Of a stretch of DNA of 64,000 bases, positions 53,338 through 62,486 are shown piece by piece. The stretch comes from JBCBJX01 sp964342855 (GTDB taxonomy: Bacteria > Pseudomonadota > Alphaproteobacteria > Caulobacterales > Parvularculaceae). A program made the position numbers and the translations under genes. Position 1 is the first letter of the stretch, and the number at the start of each line of letters is the position of its first letter. The DNA lies in contig CAYFIB010000007.1 of assembly GCA_964342855.1 (NCBI GenBank), positions 1-64,000 on the forward strand, given 5' to 3'. Under the pieces are notes generated by a model. The model did not search any database, was not told where the DNA came from, and worked only from the letters and a program-made list of their open reading frames with translations.

Positions 53338-56300
53338 TCAGAAGCTGAGCTTCAGGCTGACCGCATAAACCCGCCCGAGGGTGTCGTAGATCGACGGGAA
53401 GGTGTTGCCGGAGTTGAACGACGTCGACCCCGTTTCGTTGCCGAGGATCGGCGGTTCGGTGTTGGCGATGTTGGTGATCAGCGCCGAGAAGTAGGCGTTG
53501 TCCGTCACCTGAGCGCCGAACGTCAGATCGTAGTAGTTCTGCGCGTCCACCTGCTGGAAGGCCGGGAAGAGGGCGGCCGCCTCGTTCGCCTGCGCTTCCA
53601 TGGAGCCGATGCGGCGCCACAGGAACGAGGCGTCGAGCATGCCCTTGTTCCAGCCCGCGCGCATGGTGTGGCGGTACTGCGGAACCGGGTCGCAGGTGGT
53701 GCCATACCTGCCGTTGCAGTCGACGACCGGTTGGGTCGACGTCGTCTGTAACTCGTTCGACAGGTAGAAGTTGGCGTTGTAGGCGAGGTTCAGTTCGCCA
53801 AGGGCGCCGAGATCGTTCGTGAGGCGATAGCCGATCTCGATGCCTTCCGCGCGGAAGTACTCGAAGTTGGTGAAGTAGGCCGGAGCGCCCGTACCGGAGA
53901 CCGTCAGGGCGCCTCCGATCCGAACGACGCCGGCGCAGGCCACCGGATCGCCGATGACGTAGCAGGCGTCGAGCGCCTCCTGGCCCGTCGGCTCATCGAT
54001 ATAATCCTCGATGTTGATGCGGTAGTAGTCCACCGACAGCACCATGTCGGCGAAGCTCGACGGCAGGCCGAAGGATTGCGGATCCATCTGCCAGACGAAG
54101 CCGGCCGTCCGTGTGCGGGCGGTTTCCGGATCAGCGATGTTGTTCGGGTCGGTGCCGTTGAAGACATTGACCTGACCGGAAATGATGTCCGGAACGACGC
54201 CGACGAGGGACGCCGGAACGCCTGTCGCGACGCAGAGATTGAAGAGGTCCGAACCCGGAGCCGGCGGCGTCGGGTTGCCGACGGAGCAGGGGTCGAAGGT
54301 TGCGTTGTCGAGGCCGGTGGTGACCGGAGAACCGATCTCGCCGATATTCGGCGCCCGTACGGCCTGTTGCTCGGAGTACCGCAGACGGAAGCCGTCGAAG
54401 ATTTCCCAGTTGAGGCCCGCCTTCCACGTGTCCGTCTCGCCCTGCACGGAGAAGTCGGAGTAGCGGTAGCCCGCCTCGACGGAAAGGCTTTCAAAGCCCG
54501 GTCGACCTTCGATCAGCGGAACGATGATTTCGCCATAGCCTTCCCAGACGGTGAACTCCGACTGGATCGGCAGACGGTTGCCGCCGGCGCCGCCCTGACA
54601 GCTGGTCGGGGCTTCTTTCAGGCAGTCATCCGGCGAGGAGCTTGCGAATTCACGACGGAACTCGAAGCCGCCCGCGACGGCGACGGGGTTTTCCGCCGCC
54701 GGGCTGACGACGCCATTGAGCGGACCGTTGATCGAACCGCCGACGACCGTCTGCTTCGCCAGCCGAACATCGTTGGCGATGGCGACGAAGAAGCCGCTAT
54801 CGCGCTGCTCGGCCGTGATGGAGCCGACCGGACCGAAAATGTTGATCGGCGAGCAGGGGGCGTCTGTCGTCGCGCCTGTGACCGAAACGCACGCATTCGG
54901 ATCAACCGTGTCGATGCCGAGCTGCAGGTTGCCGAGATTGGTGAAGCCGTCGCGCGTTTCGACGAAATCGCTTTCGCCATACTGCCACGAGAAGTCATAC
55001 CGCCACTCGTCCAGCCCCGGCACGGCGCCTTTCACGCCCCAGACCAGCTGGAACTGGTCGGTGTCGAAGATGCTCGTACGCGGACCAAGCTCCAGCGTCC
55101 GACGGCGCGCGGTGGAGAGGAACGCGTCGTTCTCATCGAAGACGCCGTCATTATTGACGTCCACGATGCCGGCGGCGGTAAAGCCGTTTGCGTCGCCGGG
55201 CGTTACGCCCGCCTGGCTGGCGGCGAAGGTGTTGAGGTCGTCGAGGATCGTCTGGCGTGTCGCCGTGGTGAAGAACGGGTTCATCACCGGGATGGTGAAC
55301 GTCGCGCCGAAGGTACCGGACGGCGCGATCTGCGAGTCTACCGTCGTCGATGAGAAACCAGCGCGAATGTAAACATCCGCATACTCGTTGATCTCGTAAT
55401 GCGCGGTCGCCATCGACTGCCAGCGCCGTTGCGGCGTCTGGTAGTAGTTGAACGGATTGAAGTTGAAGCGCGCGCACTCGCCCTGAACGAGCGAGAGATC
55501 GTCGCGGAACTGGTAGTTGTTGCCGCTTCTGAGGTTCAGGGTGGCGGGGATCGCCGTCGTTGAGCCGACGCCGCTGGAGTGCGCCGTGGTGAAGCCGGTG
55601 TTTCCTGAACAGTCGGCGGCCGGCGCAGGAGGCGCGGAGCCGAGGCCGGACCCGGTGGCTGAGGAGACGCCGAAGATGCCGTACTCGCGGTCAGCGAGAA
55701 GCACCGGGTTGCGGTCCGTGTAGCCCGCAGCGATCACCGCATGGCCGCGGCCGCCATCGAGTTCGGCGCCCATAAGGACGGAGACGTCGTAAATCTCGCC
55801 TTCGCCTTCTTCAGTCCATGAATAGCCGGAATCGACTTCAAAGCCGACGAAGTCGTTGCGCAGGATGAAGTTGGTAGCGCCGGAAAGGGCGTCAGAGCCG
55901 TACACGGCGGAGGCGCCGCCGGTGACGATGTCGATCCGCTCCAGCATGATGACCGGAATGAAGTTGGTGTCGACGATGCCGTCGATATCGTGCGGATTGA
56001 CGCGCTTGCCGTCGATCAGGATCAGGTTCCGCTCAGGGCCAAGGGCGCGCAGGTCGATCTCCGCGCGGCCGGCGGTGCCGTTGTTCACGTTCTGCCCGTC
56101 GCCCGGAATGGTGATCGGCAGGTCGCGGAAGACCCGTTCCACGTTCGAGGTGAATTTCTTGTCGATCTCTTCGATGCCGATCGTGTTGATCGGGCTCGTC
56201 GAGGTGATGTTCGGCTGCTGGATCCGCGTGCCGGTGACAACGACGACATCGCCTTCGGCGTCGTCGTCCGCATCCTGCGCGACGGCCGGCGCGACGACGG

Positions 56301-56376
56301 TCATCGCTACGGCGATGGCGCTGGCGCCCGCGCCGAGGAGCAGTCGTTCGAACTCGGATTTTCTGGTGTGCGACAT
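53338..56376 (-). CDS. TonB-dependent receptor
   Basis: A 1012-residue outer membrane receptor. The signal peptide ends near APAVAQD, the TonB-box-like stretch is DVVVVTGTRI, the plug follows (NLILIDGKRVNPHD, ERIDIVTGGASAVYGSDALSG), and the barrel ends with VSLKLSF (terminal Phe). There is no N-terminal signalling (STN) domain, unlike the receptor at 58419. The ligand is unknown; the family includes many peptide and carbohydrate receptors. It is divergent from an ECF sigma gene. Confidence 0.88.
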   Translation of the reverse strand: MSHTRKSEFERLLLGAGASAIAVAMTVVAPAVAQDADDDAEGDVVVVTGTRIQQPNITSTSPINTIGIEEIDKKFTSNVERVFRDLPITIPGDGQNVNNGTAGRAEIDLRALGPERNLILIDGKRVNPHDIDGIVDTNFIPVIMLERIDIVTGGASAVYGSDALSGATNFILRNDFVGFEVDSGYSWTEEGEGEIYDVSVLMGAELDGGRGHAVIAAGYTDRNPVLLADREYGIFGVSSATGSGLGSAPPAPAADCSGNTGFTTAHSSGVGSTTAIPATLNLRSGNNYQFRDDLSLVQGECARFNFNPFNYYQTPQRRWQSMATAHYEINEYADVYIRAGFSSTTVDSQIAPSGTFGATFTIPVMNPFFTTATRQTILDDLNTFAASQAGVTPGDANGFTAAGIVDVNNDGVFDENDAFLSTARRRTLELGPRTSIFDTDQFQLVWGVKGAVPGLDEWRYDFSWQYGESDFVETRDGFTNLGNLQLGIDTVDPNACVSVTGATTDAPCSPINIFGPVGSITAEQRDSGFFVAIANDVRLAKQTVVGGSINGPLNGVVSPAAENPVAVAGGFEFRREFASSSPDDCLKEAPTSCQGGAGGNRLPIQSEFTVWEGYGEIIVPLIEGRPGFESLSVEAGYRYSDFSVQGETDTWKAGLNWEIFDGFRLRYSEQQAVRAPNIGEIGSPVTTGLDNATFDPCSVGNPTPPAPGSDLFNLCVATGVPASLVGVVPDIISGQVNVFNGTDPNNIADPETARTRTAGFVWQMDPQSFGLPSSFADMVLSVDYYRINIEDYIDEPTGQEALDACYVIGDPVACAGVVRIGGALTVSGTGAPAYFTNFEYFRAEGIEIGYRLTNDLGALGELNLAYNANFYLSNELQTTSTQPVVDCNGRYGTTCDPVPQYRHTMRAGWNKGMLDASFLWRRIGSMEAQANEAAALFPAFQQVDAQNYYDLTFGAQVTDNAYFSALITNIANTEPPILGNETGSTSFNSGNTFPSIYDTLGRVYAVSLKLSF

Positions 56377-56594
56377 TCAGGCCCTCATGGATTTGCTGCA
56401 TGGGGGCGGATCCCGACGCCAAAGACCCCTCTCGCGCCGTTCCGCCCTCAAGGCCCGGACACGCGAGGCGCGAAGTCCCGTAGTGGGACGCGACGGATCA
56501 GGCGCGGGGAGGGGACGAATGTGTCGGTTTTGCAACAGCGCCGTGGCCGGAGACGCTTGCGGGCGCGGTCATGCGCTGTCTAAGCTGAGCGAAC

Positions 56595-56631
56595 AAAAAA
56601 AGGCCGGTCCGCGCAGGACGCGGAACCGGCC
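56595..56631 (-). terminator. Minus-strand terminator without an obvious gene
   Basis: A 12-bp GC stem (GGCCGGT and CCGCG paired, one bulged base, five-base loop). Read on the minus strand it ends GGCCTTTTTTT. It lies about 220 bp upstream of the TonB receptor start, so it would stop a short transcript or leader rather than a known gene. Confidence 0.6.
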
Positions 56632-56703
56632 ATAAAGTCCATCGTTAACAGCGGGTCGTCCCTGAGGGTCCATTGACGTCCCGACATGAAAGACACGGGA
56701 ACG

Positions 56704-56735
56704 GCCGCTCCCCTCAAAAGAGCCGCGGTTTTTTT
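56704..56735 (+). terminator. Possible plus-strand terminator or leader stem
   Basis: GCCGCTC pairs with GAGCCGC apart from one mismatch, followed by GG and seven T residues. It lies 57 bp before the sigma factor ATG. Weak. Confidence 0.35.
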
Positions 56736-56791
56736 CGTGTCGGTTTGTGTTCGGGCATGCGCGTTGCTGGTGAGCGACGTGCGAACGATGG

Positions 56792-57397
56792 ATGGCGCAG
56801 GTGCGGCAGAACCGATCAGATAGGCTGGAAGCCCTGGAAAAGGCCATTCGCGAGCATGACGGCATGCTCGTGCGCTGGCTGACCGCGCGCTTCGGCGACC
56901 GTGATCTCGCCCGCGATGTGGCGCAATCGGCTTACCTCCGCGTCTGGCGCTTCGCCCAGGAGGGCGAGGTTGAGAACCCGCGCACGCTCCTTTTCAAAAC
57001 GGCCTCAAATCTCGCAGCGAACGAGTTCCGCTCCCGCTCCCTGCGACGGCGCCATCACGCGCCGCTCGCGAACGGAGCGGAGGATGAGGCGCGCGAGATC
57101 CCGTGCGACGCCCCGTCGCCGGAGCAGGCGGCCTCAGCGCGCGAAGACGCGCGGCTTTCGGTCGAAATCATTCGGGGACTGCCAGACAAGGTGCGCCGCG
57201 CCTTCGTCATGAGCCGGTTTCAGGACATGTCGTATTCGGAGATCGCCGCCGCCCTCGGCGTCTCCGTCAGCAGCGTGGAAAAATACATAATTACGGCGCT
57301 GAAAACGCTGCGCAGTGCAATGGAAGCCCAAAAAGACGCCGACGTCATCGCGTTCCCCGAGAAACGCGAGCGATCGGCGCGGGCTGATGAGCGATGA
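56792..57397 (+). CDS. ECF-type RNA polymerase sigma factor (FecI-like)
   Basis: A 201-residue sigma-70 family protein with region 2 (RDLARDVAQSAYLRVWRFAQ) and region 4 (LPDKVRRAFVMSRFQDMSYSEIAAALGVSVSSVEKYI). It overlaps the FecR gene by four bases and heads a sigma / anti-sigma / receptor set, so it should be activated by the downstream receptor through FecR. The ATG at 56792 has no strong ribosome site. Confidence 0.88.
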   Translation: MAQVRQNRSDRLEALEKAIREHDGMLVRWLTARFGDRDLARDVAQSAYLRVWRFAQEGEVENPRTLLFKTASNLAANEFRSRSLRRRHHAPLANGAEDEAREIPCDAPSPEQAASAREDARLSVEIIRGLPDKVRRAFVMSRFQDMSYSEIAAALGVSVSSVEKYIITALKTLRSAMEAQKDADVIAFPEKRERSARADER

Positions 57398-58401
57398 GGA
57401 CTGGTATGAGCAAAGAGACGCAGGCGGATCGCCGCCGGGAAGATGAGGCCGCCCGTTGGGCCGCGCGCCGGCTCGGCGGGCCGGCTTCCGCGCGCGAGGA
57501 GCGGGCGTTCGAAGCCTGGATGCGCGATGAGGCGAACGCTGACGCCTATCGCGCGTTCGAGCAGGCGTCGGGCGCGCTCGATCATGCGGCGGACGATCTT
57601 CTGGCCGAAGCGCTCGCTGAGGACCTGGAAGACTTCACTCGCGAAACGGAGCGTCGGCGCCGACCGCTGGTTCTCGGCGCCATGGCGATGGCGGCTTCGC
57701 TCGTCGCGGCGGTGGTCGTGACCCTCGGCGTCTTCGTCGATCTGAACGGCGTTTCGGAGCCCGCCCATTACGCGACGGCTCTTGGCGAACGGCGGACGGT
57801 GACGCTGGAGGACGGAAGCCGCGTCGCGCTGAATACGGACAGCGCGGTGGAGGTCGTCTATTCGCGCGCCGCGCGCTCGGTCGAGTTCTCCTCCGGCGAG
57901 GCGATGTTCGATGTCGAGCGGGACGAGACGCGGCCATTCCGCGTGGCGACGGCGTTCGGCGCGGTGGAGGTGCTCGGCACCAGCTTCAACATCCGCGCGG
58001 ATGCGCGCGAGACCGTCATCTCCGTCGTCAGCGGCCGCGTGCGTGCGACCGGCGCGGATGGCCGCGATGTCGTGCTGGGCGCGGGCGATCGTCTGGTCCT
58101 CAACGTGAACGGATCGAGCCCCGTCACGCGGTTCGACGCTGACCGGCTGCTCGCCTGGCGGCGCGGCGTCGCGCGGTTCGAGGCGCGCCCTCTCTCGGAG
58201 GTGACGGCGGAGCTCAACCGGTATTTCGATCCGCCGATCCTCGTGGGCGATTCGTCGCTTCGGGACTTCCCCGTCACCGGCGAGTTCGACCTCAATGATC
58301 GCGAGACCGCGATCCGCGGGCTGTCGCTGGCGTTCGGACTGGACGTTCTGGAGACGGATGCAGGCGCGGTGCTCGTTCGGGGCCCTGCGCTGAAAGACTG
58401 A
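57394..58401 (+). CDS. FecR-family anti-sigma regulator
   Basis: A 335-residue inner membrane protein. The cytoplasmic N-terminus holds the sigma-binding helices (ARWAARRLGG region), a membrane helix lies at about 90-112 (LGAMAMAASLVAAVVVTLGVF), and a periplasmic FecR domain follows (RRTVTLEDGSRVALNTDSAVEV). Start is ATG at 57394 or 57406. It passes the signal from the STN domain of the receptor to the sigma factor. Confidence 0.88.
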   Translation: MRTGMSKETQADRRREDEAARWAARRLGGPASAREERAFEAWMRDEANADAYRAFEQASGALDHAADDLLAEALAEDLEDFTRETERRRRPLVLGAMAMAASLVAAVVVTLGVFVDLNGVSEPAHYATALGERRTVTLEDGSRVALNTDSAVEVVYSRAARSVEFSSGEAMFDVERDETRPFRVATAFGAVEVLGTSFNIRADARETVISVVSGRVRATGADGRDVVLGAGDRLVLNVNGSSPVTRFDADRLLAWRRGVARFEARPLSEVTAELNRYFDPPILVGDSSLRDFPVTGEFDLNDRETAIRGLSLAFGLDVLETDAGAVLVRGPALKD

Positions 58402-58418
58402 CGGGAGGCAGTGGCGGC

Positions 58419-61400
58419 ATGTTCTTCGCCGGACCCATGGCGATCGCGATGATGCTGGCGTCGGTGAACATCGCCGAGCCGGCGGAGCCTGCAGCCGCGA
58501 AAACGGCGGCGCCGGCGAAGCTCCGTCCGTTGTCGGAGGTCATCTCATCGGTCAGCGAGCGGACGGGGTATTCCTTCATTGTCGACGCGCGCCTTCTCGA
58601 TGGTCGCGTCATGCCGCCAATCACGCGGCGGCGTCCGAGCGAACGGCTCCTGCGCCAGCGGTTCGCGCAGCTCGATCTCGATCTCCACCGCGTCGGCGCG
58701 ACGACCTACGCCGTCACCCAGGCGCCGAAGCCGGTGGTTCTTGCGGCGGCCGCTGCGAGCGCGCCGTCCATGGGGCCGGAAACCATCATCGTCACCGGCG
58801 CGGCCGCGGCGGGTCTCGCCTCGCGCTCGCTCTACGACGTCGATGAAGACCTCCTGGCAGCGCTGGCGACCGGCTCGACGGCGGATGCGGTGTACGACAT
58901 ACCGGTTTCGCTCGCTTCGGTGACGGCGGCGAATACGGCGCTCTACGGTACGACGGCGGGGCTGAACCTCATCGACCTTCGCGGATTCGGACCGGAGCGC
59001 TCGCTGGTCCTCATGGACGGCCGCCGACGGACGGTTTTTTCCGGCGGCAACGGCACCATCGCGGGCGTCGACCTCAACTCCATCGCCGCGCCGTTTCTGG
59101 AGCGTATCGAGGTCGGCCCGTCTGCGGGCGGCGCGTGGATCGGCGCGGAGGCGGTGGCGGGCGCGGTCAACTTCGTCACGCGCGATGATGTCGACGGCGT
59201 CGAAATCGGCGCGCGGTACGGGCTGTCTGAGCTCGGAGACGCCCAGGAAATCGAGGCCTATGTCCTCGCGGGCGGCGGGTTTTCAAACGGCGCGGGGGCG
59301 ATCACCGCCGGCCTCGCTTATGCGCGCGAAGACGGCCTTCTGGGTCGGGACCGTCCGTTGACGGAGGAGGCCTATGGCTTCGCCCTCGACGGTCGGACAT
59401 CAACTGACCCGAACGCGGAGTTTCTGCCGGGTTTCGGCGGCAGTTCGCTGACGCCGAACGGTCAGATCGCTGGCTTGGTCGTCGCCGGCGAGGTCTACCC
59501 GACCTTTGGCGCGCTCGTGCTCGACGGCGCGGGCGGCGCGGAGCCGAATGAGGGCCGCCTCGACCAGCTATACAACTGGGCGGGCGTCTCGAGCTTGATC
59601 CTCCCGAATGAACGCGTGACGGGCCTCTTCAAGGTCGCCCGTGAATTCGCGGACGGCTTCGAGGCCAGTCTTTCCGTGCACGCCGGGTGGTCGCGCACGG
59701 ACGTCACCCTCGCGCCGACGCCGACCAGCATCTTCCGCGGCGGCGACCCTGTGGTCGCTGACGCGATCATCCTCCCCATCGACCACCCGAGCGTGACGTC
59801 CGCCGTGCGCGACGCCGTGACCACGCATTACGGGCCGGGCGTCGAAGGTCTGGCGATCACCCGCCGGTTCCTCGAACTCGGCGCGCGCCGTCGTCAAACC
59901 GACCGGTATTATGGCGATCTCTACGCCGGGTTGGAGCGCGTCGGCGAGACGTCCCGTTTCGCGCTCGGATACCGATACGGGCGCAACGAAGCTGTCTCGA
60001 ACCAGTTCAACCGGATCGACCGCACACGATTACTGACCGCCGCCGATCCAGTCGCCTGCGCCGCCGACGCCGCTTGCACGCCGGTCGATCTCATCACCCT
60101 CGGCGGCGTAACGCCCGCCGCCGCCGACTATATCCGTGCGGAAAGTCTCGGTCGGCGGATCCTTCTTCAGGAGCATGAGGGAACCATCGACGGCGAGCGA
60201 GAGACGGGGCTCTTCACCTTCCGCGCGGGCGCGGTCGGCCGCTGGACGCAAATCGACGACGACGGCGCCGACTTCACCGCCAGCGACGTGATCGGCGCTT
60301 TCGACAGCCCGGAGCAGACGGCCGATCTCGCCACGGGCGAGCTGCATGGCGCTGTCGAGCTATCGCCGACGAGCCTCGGTGCTGTCGGATCCATCAGCGG
60401 CGTCGTCGGCGCCCGGCTGGTCGCGACCGATGCGACCGCCGCCGCGCCGATCGTCGCGGGATCGCTTGAATGGCGGCCGGTCGAAGCGTTTGCGCTTTTC
60501 GCCGAAGCTGAACGCGGCGCCCGTCCCCCCAATCTCTGGGAGCTCTACGCTGTCGGCGTCGTGGAGCAGCAATTTGTGCGAGACCCCTGCGGCGCACCCG
60601 ACAAGCAGGTCGTGATCGACAATTGCGCGAGCGCGGGGCCCCTCGGCGTCTCGACCGGTTTCGCCCAGTCAGATTTCCTGGCGGCGGGCGGTTTTCTCGG
60701 AAACCCCGATCTGAAATCGGAAGAAACACGCTTCTGGAGCGCGGGCTTTGAGGCCACGCTGAGAGAAGACTTATGGATCGCTCCCGGTCGACTTCATGTG
60801 CGCGCGGCTTGGCTCGATCATCGCATCGACAATTTTGTCAGCGGCGTCGACGACACCCTGGACAAGTGCTTTCAAAGCGTCGGCCTGAGCGATCCGGCAT
60901 GCGGCGCGAACGCGTTGTCCGGCGAGCCGCTTATTCAACGCGATCCGCTGACGGAGCAAATTTCGTTTGTCGGCACGACGCTTCGCAACAACAGCGTGTT
61001 CGAATGGCGCGGCGTGGACGCGGAAGTGAGCCTGGAACTGGAGCCGGCCGGCCTGCCCATAGTCGACCGGCTCTGGCTGAGCGCGCGCCACGCCTATCTG
61101 GAAGAAGCGCGCCTCGACATGGCGGACAGCGCCGAGGAGTTGACCGGCGACCCGAATTTTCCGCGTCACCGCACGCTTATCGCAGCAGGCGCGGAAAGCG
61201 GCGATGTCGCGCTTTCCGCACTGGTCACCCGCCGCGGCGCGGTGCGCAGTGCGGACTACGAAGGTCCGATTGCGGATATTCCGGCATTTACACGCGTTGA
61301 TCTGTCCGCCCGCTATAACGGCCTTGAGCGCACGGCGCTCATCGTGACGGTCGAGAACCTTCTGGATGTCGATCCGCCCATCGCGGCGACGAGCGAAGCG

Positions 61401-61472
61401 GGAAACGTGCTCGCTCAACACTATGATGTCGTCGGGCGACGTTTTTCGATCGCACTCACGACGTCGTTTTGA
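58419..61472 (+). CDS. TonB-dependent transducer with STN domain
   Basis: A 1017-residue outer membrane receptor. After a short signal-like segment comes an STN signalling domain (about 36-105, LSEVISSVSERTGYSFIVD), then a plug with ETIIVTG, SLVLMDGRRRTVFSGG and LERIEVGPSAGGAWIG, and a barrel ending in ALTTSF. It follows the FecR gene by 17 bases. The set is a classic cell-surface signalling trio; the ligand is unknown. Confidence 0.87.
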   Translation: MFFAGPMAIAMMLASVNIAEPAEPAAAKTAAPAKLRPLSEVISSVSERTGYSFIVDARLLDGRVMPPITRRRPSERLLRQRFAQLDLDLHRVGATTYAVTQAPKPVVLAAAAASAPSMGPETIIVTGAAAAGLASRSLYDVDEDLLAALATGSTADAVYDIPVSLASVTAANTALYGTTAGLNLIDLRGFGPERSLVLMDGRRRTVFSGGNGTIAGVDLNSIAAPFLERIEVGPSAGGAWIGAEAVAGAVNFVTRDDVDGVEIGARYGLSELGDAQEIEAYVLAGGGFSNGAGAITAGLAYAREDGLLGRDRPLTEEAYGFALDGRTSTDPNAEFLPGFGGSSLTPNGQIAGLVVAGEVYPTFGALVLDGAGGAEPNEGRLDQLYNWAGVSSLILPNERVTGLFKVAREFADGFEASLSVHAGWSRTDVTLAPTPTSIFRGGDPVVADAIILPIDHPSVTSAVRDAVTTHYGPGVEGLAITRRFLELGARRRQTDRYYGDLYAGLERVGETSRFALGYRYGRNEAVSNQFNRIDRTRLLTAADPVACAADAACTPVDLITLGGVTPAAADYIRAESLGRRILLQEHEGTIDGERETGLFTFRAGAVGRWTQIDDDGADFTASDVIGAFDSPEQTADLATGELHGAVELSPTSLGAVGSISGVVGARLVATDATAAAPIVAGSLEWRPVEAFALFAEAERGARPPNLWELYAVGVVEQQFVRDPCGAPDKQVVIDNCASAGPLGVSTGFAQSDFLAAGGFLGNPDLKSEETRFWSAGFEATLREDLWIAPGRLHVRAAWLDHRIDNFVSGVDDTLDKCFQSVGLSDPACGANALSGEPLIQRDPLTEQISFVGTTLRNNSVFEWRGVDAEVSLELEPAGLPIVDRLWLSARHAYLEEARLDMADSAEELTGDPNFPRHRTLIAAGAESGDVALSALVTRRGAVRSADYEGPIADIPAFTRVDLSARYNGLERTALIVTVENLLDVDPPIAATSEAGNVLAQHYDVVGRRFSIALTTSF

Positions 61473-61502
61473 CGCTGCAGGGTTCAGTTCAAATGGATAG
61501 CT

Positions 61503-61576
61503 TGGAGGCCACGGCCGGAATCGAACCGGCGTACACGGCTTTGCAGGCCGCTGCGTCACCACTCCGCCACGTGGCC
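61503..61576 (-). tRNA. tRNA-Cys (GCA)
   Basis: A 74-nt tRNA with encoded CCA. Acceptor stem GGCCACG/CGTGGCC, discriminator T, anticodon loop CTGCAAA with GCA, and T-arm GGTTCGATTCC. It lies between the TonB transducer and pcm, transcribed opposite to both. Confidence 0.93.
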
Positions 61577-61751
61577 GCCCAAGGACGCGAGTGATAGCCC
61601 GCTGAAGCGGGAGGGTCAAAAGGAAAGCGGCGGCGGGGGCGAGGGGGCCGCATTGCAGTCCGCGCGAACGGGCCATAATGAAGAGCGCCGCTCGCTTCGG
61701 CTGCGTTTTACGTACGAAACAGCCCCGAGAACCAACCCTGAGAGAGCTCCG

Positions 61752-62402
61752 ATGGATTACGCCCGCGCCCGCAAGCACATGGTCGACAGCCAGGTTCGTC
61801 CGGACAACGTGACCGACCGTCGGCTCATTCACGCCATGAGCGATGTCGCGCGTGAACGCTTCGCGCCGTCCGATCAGGCGACGCTCGTCTATTCCGACAC
61901 GATCCTGAAGCTTGCTGACACGCGAGCGATGATGGCGCCGCGCGATTTCGCGAAACTGGTCGACGCCGCCGAGATTGGCCCGGGCGACGCCATCCTCGAT
62001 ATCGCCTGCGGGCTCGGGTACTCCACGGCGGTTCTCGCCCGTCTCGGCGAAGCGGTGGTCGCCGTCGAAGCGGACGAAGCGCTGGCGACGAAAGCGGAGG
62101 CGAACCTCGCCGCGGCGGGCGTCGACACGGCCGCCGTCATCACCGGCGATCTGGTGAAAGGCGCGCCGGATCAGGGGCCGTTCAACGTCATCATCATCGA
62201 AGGCGCCGTGGAGCGCGAGCCGGACGCCCTGAAAGCGCAGCTCGCCGACGGCGGCCGGCTTCTTTTCGTGCGCCGCGACGGCGCCGTCGGCAAAGCCGTT
62301 CTGGTCGTGCGAACCGGCGACCGCTTCGGCGAGCGAACGCTTTTCAACAGCGCTGCGCCCCTCCTTGCGGAATACCGTCGCGAACCCGAATTCGTATTTT
62401 AA
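61752..62402 (+). CDS. pcm: Protein-L-isoaspartate O-methyltransferase-like protein
   Basis: A 216-residue SAM methyltransferase. The N-terminus VDSQVRPDNVTD and the SAM motif ILDIACGLGYSTAVLA match the isoaspartate repair methyltransferase family found next to tolC in alphaproteobacteria. The start at 61752 (MDYARARKHM) is the usual one; the longer frame upstream is not. In this family the protein next to tolC is often a divergent paralogue, so isoaspartate repair is likely but not certain. Confidence 0.82.
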   Translation: MDYARARKHMVDSQVRPDNVTDRRLIHAMSDVARERFAPSDQATLVYSDTILKLADTRAMMAPRDFAKLVDAAEIGPGDAILDIACGLGYSTAVLARLGEAVVAVEADEALATKAEANLAAAGVDTAAVITGDLVKGAPDQGPFNVIIIEGAVEREPDALKAQLADGGRLLFVRRDGAVGKAVLVVRTGDRFGERTLFNSAAPLLAEYRREPEFVF

Positions 62403-62486
62403 CCAAGGCGTGGTCTGTACGGGCGGGCGGCGCTAACTATATGGCGTAAAGATCGACGGGCGCGCGGCGCCCCGCAGGAGAGTATT

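Larger units (their letters stand above)
56377..56791. other. Divergent region between receptor and sigma gene
   Basis: A 415-bp region with promoters for both sides and two terminator-like stems on opposite strands (56595-56631 minus, 56704-56735 plus). No protein-coding frame in it is convincing. Confidence 0.45.
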
